Assembly: GCF_041381155.1 (NCBI RefSeq)
Contig: NC_091135.1
Coordinates: 7,183,620-7,247,619 of the forward strand
Direction of reading: 5' to 3'
Source of the DNA: Argopecten irradians
Taxonomy: Eukaryota; Mollusca; Bivalvia; Pectinida; Pectinidae
Length of the DNA stretch: 64,000 bases
Of the stretch, positions 24,514 through 35,746 are shown piece by piece (position 1 is the stretch's first letter; every line of letters starts with the position of its first letter). The position numbers were made by a program, and so were the translations under genes. Below the pieces are notes generated by a model that ran no database searches, had not been told where the DNA came from, and saw only the letters and a list, made by a program, of their open reading frames with translations.

Positions 24514-25125
24514 ATGTGCCCGAGAAGTTCAGAATTCTTCTCAAGGACTGTATCGACAGTTTTCAGATGCGCCTCACTGTAGGAGACTACACAAGAGCTT
24601 GGTAGAGACTGGAGGTCGGGATTGTCACTGGGTGCACGATATCAGTCATACTCTTTGCAGCAGCGATGAACTTGATCACCAAAGCTGTTGAGAAAATAAG
24701 TTGGGGTCCTTACCTCCAAACTGGCAGTAGGCAACCAACAACCAGAGCGTTTATGGATGACATGACGGTAACAACAAAAACGGTTGTAAAGGGAAAGTGG
24801 GCTTTGAGGGATCTAGAAGAGATAATCACTTGGGCCCGCATGAACTTCAAACCAGTCAAGTCTCGGAATATCGTTCTAAAAGCAGGCAAGGTGAAAAAGG
24901 AAAGCTTTAAGATCGGGGGAGTGGACATCCCAACAGTCACAGAGAAGACAGTGAAGAGCCTCGACAAGTGGCCATGGTTTGATGGTTCACTCAATGAGAG
25001 GAGCAGTGTCGTAGAGATGGGGAAGCAAGGAGATGAATGGATGAAGGCAGTTAAGAAGAATTGTCTCCCAGGAAAATTCAAGGCCTGGATATACCGGACA
25101 GTATTGGAGTCATCCAGTGTATTCA
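24514..25125 (+). pseudogene. LINE reverse transcriptase fragment, decayed
   Basis: An open frame at 24666-25148 and the same frame upstream from about 24514 give a reverse transcriptase C-terminal half. It includes GIVTGCTISVILF (palm motif region), AFMDDM (equivalent of the xxDD catalytic box), then WARMNFKPVKSR and a KVKKESFKIGGVDIP segment seen in many invertebrate non-LTR elements. One in-frame stop lies at about 24602, and both ends are missing: no endonuclease, no tail. The clade is not assigned. It is a dead remnant, with no sign of splicing into a host gene. Confidence 0.75.
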
Positions 25126-25145
25126 AGGTGTATCTTTATAAATAT

Positions 25146-25394
25146 TAGGCCAAAAACATATGTCTGTTTAGGGTTACATTGGGCAAAAAAAAAATAGGGT
25201 CGGTAGGTCGGAGGACTTTTATATTTTTTGTGTGTCTTTCACTCTAAAATAATGGCCCGAACCGGAGTTTCAGATCGAAATCCCGACTTTTATTTTTTTT
25301 TCGTAGAAAACAAAATATAAATAGGTTCGGGGGTAAAAAATTAGGGTCGGTCGGGTTAACCCTTAAACAGACACATTGGTTTTTTTTGGCCTTA
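25146..25394. mobile_element. MITE with GGCCAAAAA inverted ends
   Basis: The left end AGGCCAAAAACATATGTCTG pairs with the right end CAGACACATTGG...TTGGCCTT. GGGTTA and TAGGGTCGGT words occur near both ends in opposite orientation. About 250 bp, non-coding. It begins right after the LINE fragment. The target duplication is short (TTA or TA), so the superfamily is uncertain. Confidence 0.7.
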
Positions 25395-27724
25395 CCATGG
25401 TTTTATATGTAATTATTTTTTTCATCTTTTGTTACCACATACATGTATGAATAATGGTTATTTTAGTGTTGGATGTGTTCAGTGAGTTCATTTTTTTCAT
25501 TGTAAAGATGTAAAATTCATCTGATTAAACACGTTATGTGTATAAACAACAAACTGCTTGGCATTTAGACCCGGATTCCTGTCAATAACATGTAATTGCA
25601 ACCTTATCTATCGTTGAGTATCTACAGTATGGTGTTCGTCCGACATATTGAAAGTAAGTGAAACTGTTTGTCTGACAGATGTGATCTTGGGCATTTATTA
25701 GTTCCCTACTGGCTATACTCAAAATCAAGGACACATTTTAGTTACGGTGGAGACCAAGCTCAAGTCACCATAATTCTATTTGTTTTAGAAACTCGTTATC
25801 TGAACTCAAGTTGAGTACTTTCTCCATTTATTTCTACAACACCGCGTGTAGCTTCAAAGAATATGGGGCTAGTTGGTCCATTTTTGTCATGTAAATTTCA
25901 CAGTATGTCAATACCATGTAGAAACTGTTAGTTAGTTTATAGATCGACATGAGATCAGCAATACTCAGAATCATTGTTGTAGAGGTTGTGGTGGCTTATC
26001 TAGTCTGAAACCCATGTATGCCATGCAGTTTCATTTTCGTTAAATAATTTTTCTTTGCTTTTTATTCGACAAAGGAAATTTTACTTCTGCAAATATAACA
26101 ATAAGGCATCGGTTGTGAGCGTGCAGCAATCACTTTTCAAATGAATTGGTAGAAAAAATTCATCATTTTTGCCAATTATTGCATTTTGAGATTGAAATGA
26201 CTACGTACAGTATGTACTTTAAAAACAAAATAAACAAAATTGTAGTGTAAATTATTTAATAGTGAGCAACAAGTCACGAAACAAACTTCGTAAGATAATA
26301 AAGCGAAAAGGGACAAACATCAGTCAAATTCGAAAACAAACAATGAGACAAAAGGGCGACATTGGATGCCGGAATTCAAAAGGGCGCTGTTGGTGAACTT
26401 GGATTCAGCATATGAATGCATGCACAGCCGGAAGTGACGTCATTTAGCCGAAAAAATCGAAGTAATCTGGCGTGTCATAATCCCTCATCATCCACACTGA
26501 AACAATATAGAAAGGACAGAATAAGGAAAAGAGTAACTAATCGAACAACATGATGTGTAATAAAAGAATGCTGATGTTTTTTTCAAAAACACTTATTAAT
26601 TTTCTCTTTTATCGTACTTGCGTATTCAATCACTCACTAGAAGAAAAATAGCTCTATGGTAGATTCTTGATTTAAACGGTTCTAAAAACTATTTAAGTCT
26701 TTTAATTCGGCTCCTTATACCCTGTACATGTAAATGTAAGTAGTTGCTGATAATGGTTTAAGGTAATTCTGCATTTGAATTATTAATAATTCGTGGTGAC
26801 ATGTTAAAACTTTAAGAATATAGAGACAACCGACTTGAAAATTACAGCAAAGAAATATATGTTATAAGTAAAGCATGGGAAACAACGTGTAAAATGTAAA
26901 AGAAATATATTGGGCTTACAGCTCATTAGCTACATATACTTCTATTACTACATCTATATGAGTAATTGTAAAATAGTGGACCCTATCAACAAAAAAGTAA
27001 ATGACATAATGTGACAACCTATTCAATTAGTTAGGTTCAAAGACTCCTACATTCATCTTCTTTTTGTAACTACGTCGTTAATGCTATTAAATATCAACGT
27101 TAAATGTTAAATATATTTTGCGATGTTAAATGACATTTAAATTTTAATTTATTGATCGACAAATTATATTTGCACGTTAAAGATAATTTAAACACTTATG
27201 CATGGGCTGATAAACGGCCAGCCCTTCATTCAACAATATTGATGCAGTGGCTATTACAGCATTTTAATGATATGCGTCATATAATTACCAGATCAAAAAT
27301 GCTGTATGTGATATTTGTAGGTTTTTATTGCAAACTTCACATATTATATTGACAGCAGGTTTCATTGACAAATGCACTTTTATATTTGGAATTACAATGT
27401 AAAACACATTTGGGCGTCATGGTCATATTAAATATATGCATTTCTTAAAAAAAATTAGTATACATAAAAAGAATGATTGATATATCAATTTCTGTTTCAG
27501 ACACATCTTTTTTTAAACAACGTATGGTTTCTTCTCAATGATTCACTGAACGTAATTCATTATTATAATTTGTTTCCAATGGCAGATTTATATCCTGATA
27601 AACATATTGACATAATTAAAATATCTGAAAAGTATATCTTTGCCAGCGACCTCTGGTGAGAACATGCACTATGTATTTATATGCTGTTCTTGATTCGTTT
27701 GGTTTTTTCTTTAAATTTTCAATT
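25395..27724. other. Intergenic, no gene seen
   Basis: Long AT-rich stretch with only random short open frames and no recognised repeat family. Confidence 0.45.
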
Positions 27725-27736
27725 TACGTTATATTG

Positions 27737-27844
27737 ACATTAAACAGTATAAATATCCCTTCCACAAATTTTCGGCCTCTTGGCCATCTTCAGGTACAAA
27801 GAAACACAAGAAAAGCTAGGTGAAATCCATCTTGAACGTTTTGA
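27737..27844 (-). mobile_element. 108-bp insert with hammerhead-like motif, flanked by 12-bp direct repeats
   Basis: TACGTTATATTG occurs at 27725-27736 and 27845-27856. Inside, on the minus strand, is CCTGAAGATGGCC-AAGA-GGCCGAAA: a CUGANGA box, a GGCC/GGCC stem with a 4-base loop, and GAAA. That is the layout of a hammerhead ribozyme core, with one extra base before the stem. Penelope-like elements and small bivalve retrozymes are known to carry such motifs. Stems I and III are not convincing here, so activity is doubtful. Confidence 0.45.
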
Positions 27845-28519
27845 TACGTTATATTGCAATAAACTCAAAATATTCAAATTCTTTATATCAACGATAATCA
27901 AAGAAGTTATAGTTGATTTGTATTTCTACTTCTAGCAACTTAAATGTGATTACAATGTTGACCTTAAGATAGATATAAATCTACCGTGGTATAACGAAAC
28001 AAAACAGCCAATTCTCTACAATAGTCTTAACTAGAACATGTCATAGAGTTCTAGATCAGAGGACTTCCTCATCCCTAGTAACATATTGCTCGTAATATAG
28101 AATAAAACACGGTACACCAAATAATCTTGTGATAGGATCCAGCTTACAAAAACAAAGTATTGAAAAATGAATCCTGAAAGAAGCACATGTCTTGTTTCCA
28201 GTGCTGAACGGAATAAAGGACATTTTTGACATCACGACATGTTCACATTTGAGAGAGCAAGTTTTATGACTTTGAGCTCCGAGGCATGTACTCTTGCCCA
28301 TGTTGGATATGTTGCGTGCTTGTATATTTAATTGTGTTAAAGCGCAATAACATGTAATCAAAAGCAAACCTGCAATATAGCATCACCCATTTAAGCAAAG
28401 AGAGCCAATTTATACTTACGTTTGGAAAACATTTATTTTTCTACAACATATACCATATACCATGAAGATAAAAAAACAAATCCCGAATAGACGCATCTCA
28501 TTTTGAATATATGAGATAC

Positions 28520-28830
28520 CATGTAGCCGGTTATTTTCGCGGGGATAGTATTTTCGCGATTTTGCGGGACATGGTTAGAATCGCGAAATATTGAGTTTGG
28601 GTTTTGTTAGTTTAACGACATATTAACAGCCTGGGTCATTTAAGAACGTGCCAGGTTTGATGGTGGAGGAAAACTGGAGTACCCGGAGAAAAATCACCGA
28701 CCAGCGGTCAGTGTCTGGTAACTATTTAATAAATGGTTCAATCTTACACCGTATGTGTAGAAAGTTAAGTCGCGAAAATTTAAAACCCCTAAAATTGAAA
28801 TTTCCTCGTTTTATCTAAAAACGCATAAAT
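28520..28830. repeat. Dispersed-repeat block rich in TCGCGA, with a known-looking bivalve repeat inside
   Basis: The outer parts (TTTTCGCGGGGATAG..., and TCGCGAAAATTTAAA at 28772) resemble an element of the CGCGAA type at 6545. The inner part, about 28628-28715 (CTGGGTCATTTAAGAACGTG, GGAGTACCCGGAGAAAAATC), I recall as recurrent in mollusc genomes. Ends and family are not defined. Confidence 0.4.
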
Positions 28831-29539
28831 CTTCAACCGCGTACATGCGTATGTCTAGGTTAAATAACAGAAACAAGCAACGAGTATATTGACTAAGCTT
28901 TCAAAACTACTGTTATGGATAATGTTATAGAAGAAAACTGTCGACTTCAGTTTTGCACTTTTAATTTGAATGATTGTTTCACACAATACATAAAATGACG
29001 TTTTAGATAAAAATGTGAATGAATCTGTGACTTTTAGGTTTAGCAAAATAAAAATACTGCTGAATTACAAACTTGCTACGAATGACTTGATTTCATTGTC
29101 AATGTCCTAGACCTAGACCTTATACATCAAATTGACAAAGTGTGCGGTCTCTATTTCAAGGACAGAATATGTTTTTATTTGTTTATTTACTTTCCGGTGG
29201 ATGAGCAAATTGTTGAATGGCGTTTACACATAAACTTTAAGCAAAATTTAAACTGGCTGTCTATATCATTGAATTTCTATTAGAAAAAAAACCCCAAGTA
29301 ACTGTACTTTATCTTAACGCATTCCTAATATTTTGACATTTTAAGGAAAGCATTTATATAGGCTTTGCCTGTTATTAAATCCTTTTGACTTAAATTTGTT
29401 GAAATGAAATGAAATATTTTGACATTGTGCACCTTTGTTGTGATAATATACATTGCATTGGTATACCAGTCAAAACACTAACGAACTTGATAAAAACGAA
29501 AACCGCATTTAAAAAGAAAACGTTTAGAGTGGCACTTAC

Positions 29540-29918
29540 TTGAAGTCAAAAGATTTGGTGATGACCATGAGTTCAGCTGAGATCGTCCCTGATTGGGTGA
29601 ATCCCACGCGTTCTGTGTGGTTCGGCGGCTGGATTGGACACCCCACGTATTCCTCCGCGGGGCTGCACGTTGTGCAAATCCGCGGTTGAAACCTCTGGAA
29701 AACATATTTCCGTATATGTTCCAGTCATCATCGTCTTCATCGCTACCCCAGGAGCTGAATCGTCTTCTTCCGAAATGTCCTCTCCCTCCACCATAAGCCC
29801 ATGGGGAGTAGTCCCCGTAGTCGTCAAATCTCTCGTGTGAGTCGTCTCCCCACCACTGTGCGTGGGTTAAACTTAACAGACAGACAACTAAGATTGTTAG
29901 CACAACTGGGACTTGCAT
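29540..29918 (-). CDS. Secreted Trp/Gly/Arg/Asp-rich protein, first coding exon (3' exon not found)
   Basis: The exon runs from the ATG at 29918 to a strong donor (GTAAGTGCC) and encodes 126 residues plus one base. Residues 1-20 (MQVPVVLTILVVCLLSLTHA) form a textbook signal peptide cut before QWW. The mature part is low-complexity: Trp-, Gly-, Arg- and Asp-rich, with an acidic DEDDDDW patch and basic GRRRF and RGFNRGF blocks, and Ser/Asn/Trp-rich towards the end. No cysteine in the mature part and no known domain. The ATG is chosen over upstream in-frame Met codons because the TATA box puts those in or before the promoter. The terminal exon should start with two bases completing a codon; no candidate downstream fits well. 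Composition would suit an extracellular matrix or shell-matrix protein, but this is inference only. Confidence 0.75.
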
Positions 29919-29969
29919 TGTGTCTTTTGAGTGTTTTCTATTGCAATCGGTAAGTTCGAGGTCCAAAGA

Positions 29970-30010
29970 AAGCACTGAAGAATATACAATTGGATCTCGA
30001 TATATATAGG
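29970..30010 (-). promoter_or_regulatory. TATA box and likely start site of the secreted-protein gene
   Basis: On the minus strand, CCTATATATATCGAG at about 29998-30010 is a good TATA box. About 30 bases downstream, TTCTTCAGTGC offers an initiator-like TCAGT near 29970. This leaves a 5' untranslated leader of about 50-55 bases before the ATG at 29918. A sharp TATA promoter fits a strongly and tissue-specifically expressed secreted product. Confidence 0.7.
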
Positions 30011-30059
30011 CAGTGACCCTCACAAAGGGGCCCAATGAGGGGGAACTATACATGTATAA

Positions 30060-33000
30060 TGATTTATTAAAGGAAATACTTTTAATTTTGAAACACCTAC
30101 AATGTATGTCGTATAATTTCTTAATATATACTTAATAGTATAAAACAATATGAGAAAGCTTTTCATTTTTTCCAGAATAAATTTTATTTTGCCCCCAATT
30201 GTACAGAAAGGCCCTGTTCGGGAAGTAATTGTTATATACACAATACATGTATGTGCATGAAGAATTACTCTTTCGTCGAGAAGGTGTCAGATGACGCAGT
30301 ACCGCATGAGGACACCTCCCGACAGTTTTTATTGCTGTTCAATCAATTGTCATTATCCCCGAGGCATACTGCAGAAGATGTGCATGCATTTTCTGTCTGA
30401 TGAATGTGTAATTGCGGATATGTCCATGTAAACTGCATTATTTAAAGTACTTACAGATCGTAATGACAAAGCATTTGTGCAGTTTTCTCATTATGCACAT
30501 ATAATCCATAACTTTGATAATGTTTTCAATACCATCTGCACATGTAACACCTGTATAATTATGTAATTTTTTATGTTTTATGTACACATAGGTAAGTGAC
30601 GTTCTTATCCGAAGTTTTAAATTATATTATCTATTTATCACAATAGTAATCATCTAACAGGAAACAGTGCCATGTGATTTTTGTTCAAAAGACAAAATAG
30701 GTTTTAATCATTAACTTTAAGATGCAACATAAAAATGGGAATGCATGGATGTTTCGGTTTTTATATACTATATGGTAATATTTTGACACAAAAATCATAA
30801 TTTAAAAATTGTTTTTTTTTTATTTTCGTTTATTTTCGTTACATTTTTTATCCATTGATTTTTTTTAAATGTGCAATGATGGTTACGATATTGAGGAATT
30901 GCATCCCATAATTTAAATTTAGATACGGTCATTGTTAGTGCTTAGGTGTGCAAACATTGTTAACAGACAAATTAAGCAAAAATAGTTTTTAGTGCTTTTT
31001 GCGCAAGAAATTGCACGCTAGTTTGTTTTCTGCATATACATTGTAGTTTGTATAGTCATTCGAAATGTAGAATGCGCGAATTCACAATTTGGCCTAATCT
31101 GTTTAAGATTATAAACTTTGATTGTGTGAAACTAAATATATTTACAACAATTCCAATCAATTTTGAAATGGAATTTTTTATGTGCACAATTGCATTGTAT
31201 ATGCAATGAAAATATGCATGCAATTATACTATTGATTATTTTATAGAATGTTAGGCAATATCTTTTGAAGTACACGTAAAGTATCAGTAGAGAGAATTTT
31301 TATTCATTGAGCAATCTTGTTTGACAGTGTATGCCTCTTTGGTATCGTATTGAGTTGTCAATTCCGGGAGGAAATTATCCTTATTATTTCCTGGAATCTC
31401 ACAGACTATTCTTCGTGGATCTATTTATCAGAATCAATTCTTATAGGAAATGCTCTCATATAGTTTCCTGGTAATGTTGTTAACAGTGGATAAACATCGT
31501 CATTAGAATGCTTACACGGTCAGAAGTGTTTATGGACATGTATTGTCGACATGAAACGTTATAGAATAAACAATAAATGTTTATTATTAGTACACAATGA
31601 GTAACCACAGATCAACCAATGGGTGATCTATATCTGGTCATTGATTGACCAACAACTGGTCAGTATATATATAAGTGACCGATGATTGACAGGTGGTTTG
31701 AGTCATGCTTTCTGACCTAGTCCAGAAATGTTGCCAACATAATCAACAGACTAACTTAAGATTGCCATCACCGGATAATAAAGTCACGAATCCAAATAAA
31801 AAATGGTCATATCTGGTCAATAAAAAATCAAACTGAGCAGAAAATCGGTGTTAGATATGGTTTTTTTGTATGCGGAAAAAAAAAGCTCGTGCTAACAATA
31901 TACAAGAAAACCAAGTTGTTCTAAACAAAATCTGTTATTTGGCAACAAGTCCCAGAAACGTAAGCAAAATGGTCTTAAATATACATATACAATGTAGTAA
32001 TTCTGGAATAAACAAAAATAATTAAAACAGCAAACTGAATCGCATAATTATATACTCACTGTTTTTTTTCCAAAGCATAACGGATATTTTCCTGCTACAA
32101 CAAGTGGTAAAAGATCATGTGTAAAATAGTGTTGCAGTTTTAACAAACATACGACGATTCGAAAGAGTTTTGATTCAGAAAGTATATATTGGATATAATA
32201 CGAACTGCTTCCCGTTGTGATTTTTCTGACATTTCAGATTTATCTAGGGTATATACCCATTATATAATTCATACCCCTATTCTAAAACTGAATTGAATCA
32301 TATTTTTAAAAGACATTGCCTACTTAAACTATATTTCAGATTACTGATGTACATGTATATATTGCCTATATATGATCTCACTTCCAGGTAATTTTTAAGA
32401 CATAGGATAAATCTGCGTTGAACTCAATATCAATAGTTTGAAATGAAATGAAACAAGTCATATTTTGACCACACGTTTAACTTTTCTAAATCTCTATTCA
32501 AATAAACGGTTTCCATTTCAAGACATGACCATAAAGTTATAAAAGTGATGCATCATCTGCATAGATACATTAACCTTAGAAAAAGAGGAGAAGAAAAAGA
32601 ATTTATCCCTGTGGAACCGTTGTCGAGTTTGACCGAAATCATATCAAAAATATTTATAAATGCCGTCTGTCGTCTATCAAGCAAATAGTTTTCCTTCTTA
32701 AGTCTAAAACAATCTTAAAGTTTTGACTTAGCCAATCAAAAATGGCATTACAAAATGTTATGTCAGATTTGATCGGGTAAGTCTAAACTTAAATTTGTTT
32801 CATGATCCCGGAGCTAGATTCTATCAGCTGTAATTTCCCCATCAAACCAAAGTACCCAATATGCAATGGCAAGCTTTCAAAATATCACAAAACATAATGT
32901 AAAAACTTTTTTTTTCAAAACGGTACACATTAAACCGGACTGGACTTTGTAGTGTAGAATGAAAGAAAACTAAAAAATTATGTTAAAAAAAATACATTCA

Positions 33001-33500
33001 GAAGACATTAAGGAAAATGGAAAAAAAAAAATTGTTGGAGAATATCTGTCACCTTATTTTCTTTTCATGCATGATAGAAAAATACTTGTTAAACTTTTAG
33101 ATATCTAACCTTTTTTTATATTTCATGACTTGTTCTATCTAAACACGAAAGTTACTCTAGCTTCAATTGTTGTGATTTATTGAATTCATTAATTCTGCTT
33201 TTGTTGCACTATTCGTCATGATCAAAGGACCGTGTTTACACTTGACAGTGTTAAAGATGGATTCTTCCCGCCTATAAATATCAGATCAGACTTTTTTTTA
33301 TATCAATACGACAACCTGATAGTTATGATTGAATGCTTTATGAATGGCCTAGCTACTGATTAAACAAGATGACAGCAGTCTTTAATGCATGATAGCATGA
33401 TACAATACGGATTCGTATAGATATACAAAGTGTTGAAATTCTAGACCTAAATGGTATACCAGACAGTTTATTATGTAGCAATATACAAACGGTTTTTGCA
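30060..33500. other. Intergenic, no gene seen
   Basis: AT-rich non-coding DNA. Around 31620-31820 CTGGTCA/TGACCAG words recur several times in both orientations without forming a clean repeat. Nothing else recognised. Confidence 0.4.
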
Positions 33501-33502
33501 TT

Positions 33503-33507
<5 letters not shown>

Positions 33508-33541
<34 letters not shown>
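33508..33541. repeat. (TA)n microsatellite
   Basis: An uninterrupted TA run of about 16 units. Confidence 0.95.
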
Positions 33542-33544
<3 letters not shown>

Positions 33545-34846
33545 TTTTTGGAGAGGGGGGGTGTCTTTTTCGATTTATTACCACAATAAGTGACCCCTGA
33601 TGAATCAAATGGTTCACAGAAATAAATAACTGAACTGAACTAACTTAAACATTGGTACTTTATAACTACTAGTAACGCCGTTACACTGTAAAATGTTAAA
33701 TGGAAAATTGTGGATTGCAACCTAACTTAATGCATGGTCTAACCACAGGTGGTCTAACTATATGTACTCCTTTCATTGCAACGGAGACATGAACATAATG
33801 ATTTTTGACTGTAAAAATAATTTTGAGCTTTTATCTATCTGTGTTTAATGAAAACCTTTCCATTGTAATTATTACAATTCTAAAGATGTTGGTAACATTC
33901 GGTGGCCGAGAATAATATGGAAGCTTGTTTCGTTAGTATGAATATTACGGTACTTAGAACTTTAAAGAACTTATGGGTAACATGTTTGAGTGTAATTACA
34001 GTATGTTTTTCACGGCTTCAGAAAAATACAAATATTTTCAAATTTCTAAGACGCCTGATGCAAATGCTAAATCATATTGTATCTGAAAGGGGAAAATGGC
34101 ACGAGATTATTGCCGAAAATTTCAGTCTTAAATGGAAAATTTATATAAAAAATGCGTCTTGAGGATTAGTGCAACATACTCAAGAGTCATTTTTTTTACT
34201 TCTTGACATTTTTATAGATACAGTGGTACCTATATATGAACTATATATGTGTACATTATAATGTGCAATATACCGGTTGGTTGCTCCTAAACTATGGTCA
34301 GTTGTAAGTTAGTTCTTTATCATGGTCACATTTTACCGCATAACTAACCTATAAGATGTATAGCAATAGCATTATTGACCAAATAAAACCCAAAATACAA
34401 AAAAAGTCCCAAAAAATCACAAATGGCGCATAAATATGCAATAATAGGCCACAAAAATCACCCCCAGATATTTTTCACTGCTATACGCCTATTACATGTG
34501 GTGATCAGCACACATCAAATGAGTGTAAATAGGCCAACTACATGTACAAATATATCTTTGTCTCTCACTTTAGACGATACCTGTACTAAATATAGTCATT
34601 ATCCGAATTGCGACTTATCGGACTTTTGGACAAAGAATGAGATTAAACGTGTAAAATAGCGTTGTATAATCTAAACGATCTCTTTCAGGAAATCGTGAAT
34701 TAAGTTTTGTGCATGTGATTGGGTATTTCGCATAAAAGTTTTTAATATCACTGAAAATGAAACAGGCTGAGCCTTATAACTAAATTCCTGTTCTGTATTG
34801 TTTATTTATAGCTACGTTGGTGCATATTGGATCAAATACACAGGTA
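33542..34846. other. Intergenic, no gene seen
   Basis: Open frames at 33902-34162 and 34423-34659 lack a start context, domains or splice edges and look random. Confidence 0.4.
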
Positions 34847-34883
<37 letters not shown>

Positions 34884-34905
34884 ATTTATATATATATATA
34901 TTATA
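34847..34905. repeat. (TA)n-rich microsatellite with TTTA interruptions
   Basis: Alternating TA broken by TTTA at intervals. Simple sequence in non-coding DNA upstream of YBEY. Confidence 0.9.
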
Positions 34906-35746
34906 TGTTTCCGATACACCATATGTGATATAATTGCATATCGTCATGAAATGCGTGATTTGGCTAAATATGCAACTGTATGAGTATCCGCGTATGTGTA
35001 TGTGCTACATGTAACACCGTCAATGTGTGTATACTTGTACGAGTGTCAAGTGCAGCGATCCACATGCGTCACAGTATGTGATAAATCGTGCTACCGTATT
35101 TATTTGCTTACAAAGACACGCTTGAATCCGTATTTATTTCTTCATAAATAACCATTGTGTCATCCATCTTTCAAAGGACGCGGATGTGCTTCTCGGAAAA
35201 TAATGACTGTAACGTAATTAATGCACCTAAAAACTTATTGGAGCTTCTTAAAATTTCAACTGATGAAGTTATTCTGACAGAAAGTGCGTTTTTATTATGT
35301 TAAAGTATGAATTGTTAAAATTTAAAATGGAAAAAATAACGCGTTAAATTAACATAATTTAAAGAAAATATAGCGTTGATTTAGCATAACCTTCCTTCTT
35401 TTTTTGATAGCAATAGTGACGATTTGTGTTCGTTTAAGATGGAACAGTGGCGTGAAAATAGTTTTTTTTTTTTTATTTATTTTATACACCTACATGTCTA
35501 TTTTTTATGTAAACTTGAAAATAAAAGAATAAAATTTATACATAAATATACGTTATTACCTATTGTTGTAATGCTACTCATTTCTTGATGAAAAACCCAG
35601 AGATATTCCGGTAGCTTGGGTTTTGTTTTAAAGTCCGACTCGAAAATTAGACAGTCTGCCGTCTCTTTATGAAAATATCAAAGGTATTCCGAAAGTAATG
35701 TTCTACTTTCACTTTGTGAATCGCTACATGTAGCTATAGTTTTTCA

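Noticed and set aside
29187-29276. Terminal exon for the secreted Trp/Gly-rich protein, with AATAAA right behind its stop
   Set aside because: The acceptor and length are attractive but the phase does not fit the donor at 29539, which would give a stop after three residues.
33902-34162. Open frame of 86 codons upstream of YBEY
   Set aside because: No domain, no secretion signal, no splice evidence; likely chance.
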